A stretch of DNA of 64,000 nt from Pantoea sp. RIT-PI-b (lineage in GTDB: Bacteria; Pseudomonadota; Gammaproteobacteria; Enterobacterales; Enterobacteriaceae). Below the pieces are notes generated by a model that saw only the letters and a program-made list of their open reading frames with translations, had not been told where the DNA came from and did no database searches. Position numbers and translations under genes: made by a program. The stretch lies in assembly GCF_001187905.1 (NCBI RefSeq), contig NZ_LGIS01000015.1, positions 1 to 64,000 of the forward strand, read 5' to 3'. How positions within the stretch are numbered: position 1 is the first letter of the stretch; each line of letters begins with the position of its first letter. Of the stretch, positions 61,706 to 64,000 are shown one piece after another.

Positions 61706-62792
61706 GAAGAAAAAATTCGCCAAACTGCGTGCGCTTAACCGTCAGCGTAATTATTTGATGAAAGCGTTGCGCTTGCATATTGCACGGCTGATATTGGATC
61801 ATCGCTCAAAGCGACAGTTTGCGATTTCAGAGCGTAAATCCGTACTTTTCTTACGCGATGACGATAAAATTGGCGATATGGTGGTTTCAACCTCACTATT
61901 CCGTGAGTTTAAGCGTGCAGGATATGTCGTTGACGTATTGGCAGGGAAAAATAATGCCAAAATCATCGAATTTAATCCCTATGTGAATAAGTATTATGTG
62001 GTGGGGAAGGATAACAAACATAAGCTGGAGCAAGCTAAGGCTCTGGCGAAAAATAACTATGATGTTGTTATCGATATGGGGGATAAAATTTCCCCGTTCC
62101 ACTTGCTGTTACTTAAAACGTTGAATGCCAGTAATGTGGTTGGATTTAATAAAAAAGGCTTTAATATCTATAATAAGTCATTAGATTATCTCGGATATTC
62201 CAGCCACGTAACTGAGCGTTATCAGTTGCTAATGGAAAGTTTTGATTTTATCGCCTTTAGTACCGATTATGACATTCATGTGCCTGACGCGGTACGTAGT
62301 GAGATTCATGAATTTATGTCGGGCATATCAGCGCCATATAAGATTGTTATCAATCCCTATGCTGCCGATCCGCGCCGGGATATGTCGCTGTCACAACTGA
62401 ATGCACTGATTGAAAGAGTTAAACAAGAATGGCAGCAGGTAGAGGTTATTGTGGTTGGCGATCCGGCCAGGATTAAGCAGTTGACGCATTTGGATGCGAT
62501 CATCAATCCTTATCCCACGTTGACCGGCGCATGTGAAATCGTTCGCTTAGCAGACATGGTGATCTCTCCTGACACCGCAATTGTCCACATTGCCGCCGCA
62601 TGGAAAAAACCGTTGGTCAGCCTTTATGGTAATGATCTCCACGGTGAATTCGTGAATAGTAAGGTTTGGGGACCAGGATACGATACCGCTCGCCAACTCT
62701 ATACCAGGGATAAACATCATCCAGTTTCAAGCATCGAAGTAGATGATATTATCTGCGCCATGAAAGATCTGAGGATTCTAGGCGAACGATGA
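61680..62792 (+). CDS. GT9 heptosyltransferase-family protein
   Basis: 370 residues from the ATG at 61680. GT9 hallmarks are FLRDDDKIGDMVVSTSLFRE (about residues 57-76), NPYAADPRRDMS and the donor site SPDTAIVHIAAAWKKPLVSL. A strongly basic N-terminus (KKKKFAKLRALNRQR) suggests membrane surface binding. No good ribosome-binding site is seen. Translation may depend on coupling to waaC, which it overlaps by 26 bases. The DNA is AT-richer than waaC, hinting at a different origin. The acceptor is unknown. Confidence 0.83.
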   Translation: MPDKSAVDKKKKFAKLRALNRQRNYLMKALRLHIARLILDHRSKRQFAISERKSVLFLRDDDKIGDMVVSTSLFREFKRAGYVVDVLAGKNNAKIIEFNPYVNKYYVVGKDNKHKLEQAKALAKNNYDVVIDMGDKISPFHLLLLKTLNASNVVGFNKKGFNIYNKSLDYLGYSSHVTERYQLLMESFDFIAFSTDYDIHVPDAVRSEIHEFMSGISAPYKIVINPYAADPRRDMSLSQLNALIERVKQEWQQVEVIVVGDPARIKQLTHLDAIINPYPTLTGACEIVRLADMVISPDTAIVHIAAAWKKPLVSLYGNDLHGEFVNSKVWGPGYDTARQLYTRDKHHPVSSIEVDDIICAMKDLRILGER

Positions 62793-62808
62793 TAAGAGAA
62801 TCAGTTGA

Positions 62809-62840
62809 TTAATATCGGAAAGCAGAGTTTCCGATATTAA
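62809..62840. terminator. Hairpin between convergent GT9 genes
   Basis: TTAATATCGGAAA-GCAGAG-TTTCCGATATTAA is a 13-pair perfect stem. T-tracts are weak on both sides, so it is probably a modest bidirectional terminator. Confidence 0.6.
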
Positions 62841-62864
62841 ACCTTATTATTCGAGTAATAAATA

Positions 62865-63965
62865 TTAATGCTTAGTTTGGGCTTTTAAAGCCAGCCTATG
62901 TGATAGTTTTTCAATTACCATACTGGGTTCAATAACATCCATGATATGTGCGCTATTCTGGCGATCCTTGTCCGGAAGAATATGGATGATATCGTGCAGT
63001 TCGGGATTCTGCAGTGGGCCGGTTGCATAGGGATTTGCGGTAGTAAACAAGCCAACCGTAGGGGTTTTAATCGCAACCGCAATATGCAAAGGACCCGTGT
63101 CGCCAGTTAATAGCACATCCAGATTATTCAGCAGGTCTGTTAGTTCAGGCAGGCTGGTATTCCCGACACGATTACTCACTCGAGAATGAAAAGATTCCGG
63201 CAAATGCTGGAGAAATGTTTCAGCACGGTGTTTATCATCTGGACCACCGATAAGCGTAATTTTTAAGCCTGCATGCGTTATGAATAATGAACTGGCTACT
63301 GATGCAAAGTGTTGCGGTGCCCAGCAACGTTCTGTTGTTGATGCTCCCAGTTGAAATCCAACAAGGGGTGAGCTGTTAACCTTTTTCTCAGCGATCGGAA
63401 AGGGCATCTTCATTTCAATATTTGAGCTGTCGCATCCTAAGGCCTCTACTAATGAGAGTTTACGCTCAATGATGTGACCGCGAAAATCAATCTGATATCT
63501 TGATAACCATTTGTCACGATAAGCGAAATGGTCAACATAGTTATCTTTAATAATACATTTCGAGCCCGCGAGTAGTGCCGCGATATAGTCGTAAGGTTCG
63601 TGTGAGTGTAAAAGCAGCATTAAATCAGGTTTTGGAAACTTGCCTAAATTTTTAAGCATGTCAGGCAAAGTGATGGCTTTATTATTCCAGAAAACTAAAT
63701 TATCCCAGTCTTCGCCATCTTTTAAAAAATCAGCAAACTTCTGATGGGCGACAAGGGTAATGATCGCTGTGGGATAGCGCTGTCTCACTGCTCTTATTGC
63801 GGGGGAGTTAAAGAGAAAATCACCTAATGCGGTAGTAGAGAAAATAACAACATGACGGGCATCGATATTCGCCAGGTCGGGTGGTGTTTGCAGTGGATTG
63901 CCTTTCACCAGCATGTACAACCTGATCGCTTTATCAAGTGCCTTTATTTTCCACAATTTACGCAT
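62865..63965 (-). CDS. GT9 heptosyltransferase-family protein
   Basis: 366 residues with GT9 features: FSTTALGDFLFNSPAIRAVR (about 43-62, with the GD), FQLGASTTERCWAPQHF and the donor site LTGDTGPLHIAVAIKTPTVG. The N-terminus is basic (MRKLWKIKALDKAIRLYMLV). The sequence is AT-rich, like its convergent GT9 neighbour. The ATG at 63965 lacks a clear ribosome-binding site, and the promoter lies near or beyond the window end. It probably acts on LPS core or O-antigen; the acceptor is unknown. Confidence 0.82.
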   Translation of the reverse strand: MRKLWKIKALDKAIRLYMLVKGNPLQTPPDLANIDARHVVIFSTTALGDFLFNSPAIRAVRQRYPTAIITLVAHQKFADFLKDGEDWDNLVFWNNKAITLPDMLKNLGKFPKPDLMLLLHSHEPYDYIAALLAGSKCIIKDNYVDHFAYRDKWLSRYQIDFRGHIIERKLSLVEALGCDSSNIEMKMPFPIAEKKVNSSPLVGFQLGASTTERCWAPQHFASVASSLFITHAGLKITLIGGPDDKHRAETFLQHLPESFHSRVSNRVGNTSLPELTDLLNNLDVLLTGDTGPLHIAVAIKTPTVGLFTTANPYATGPLQNPELHDIIHILPDKDRQNSAHIMDVIEPSMVIEKLSHRLALKAQTKH

Positions 63966-64000
63966 TATTAGAATTCATTCCATCATCATTAAAATTAACC

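Overview
This window is core chromosome from an enterobacterium, most likely the Erwiniaceae (Pantoea/Erwinia). Almost every protein resembles its E. coli counterpart in length and motifs. The gene order joins two blocks that lie apart in E. coli, and the LPS core locus carries waaE plus WabG-type enzymes rather than the E. coli set. The assignment comes from protein recognition and synteny only; no database search was run.

Layout. 1-450: end of an rrn operon (23S 3' end, enlarged spacer, 5S, terminator). 0.5-20 kb: the polA/glnA block: mobBA, yihD, srkA-dsbA, polA, Spot 42 RNA, engB, CsrC RNA, yihI, a small membrane ORF, hemN, glnA-glnL-glnG, typA, yihX-yihY-dtd, fabY. 20-33 kb: yicH, xanP, an oxidoreductase/MarR pair where E. 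coli has gltS, then recG-trmH-spoT-rpoZ-gmk, ligB and yicG. 33.3-38.6 kb: an accessory block (orphan LuxR-type regulator, truncated O-antigen flippase, unknown small ORF, SRPBCC protein, D-threonine-aldolase-like enzyme, lpxP). 38.9-48.5 kb: yicC, a DUF3574-type lipoprotein, a NupC-type transporter, rph-pyrE, slmA, dut-coaBC, radC, rpmBG, mutM, coaD. 48.5-64 kb: LPS inner core locus (waaE, waaA, wabG-like, waaQ, GT2, GT9, GT4, hldD-waaF-waaC and two more GT9 genes) with kbl-tdh embedded.

How the parts work together. The glnA region carries a complete nitrogen-control module: a sigma-54 promoter, two NtrC enhancer sites at E. coli-like spacing, a terminator after glnA, and a second NtrC site over the glnL promoter. 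Two regulatory RNAs (Spot 42, CsrC) flank engB. recG-trmH-spoT-rpoZ-gmk is a tight stringent-response/nucleotide cluster. The right end builds heptose (hldD), adds Kdo (waaA) and heptoses (waaC, waaF, waaQ), then decorates them. Six GT9 heptosyltransferase-type genes lie within about 12 kb, more than the standard three.

Nothing here is a clear undescribed defence or mobile system: I saw no transposase, integrase, CRISPR array or toxin-antitoxin pair. The best candidates for novelty are the 58-codon membrane ORF feeding into hemN, the extra GT9 genes, the MarR operator pair, the repeat-like element shared by the 23S-5S spacer and the glnA 3' UTR, and the accessory block at 33-38 kb.
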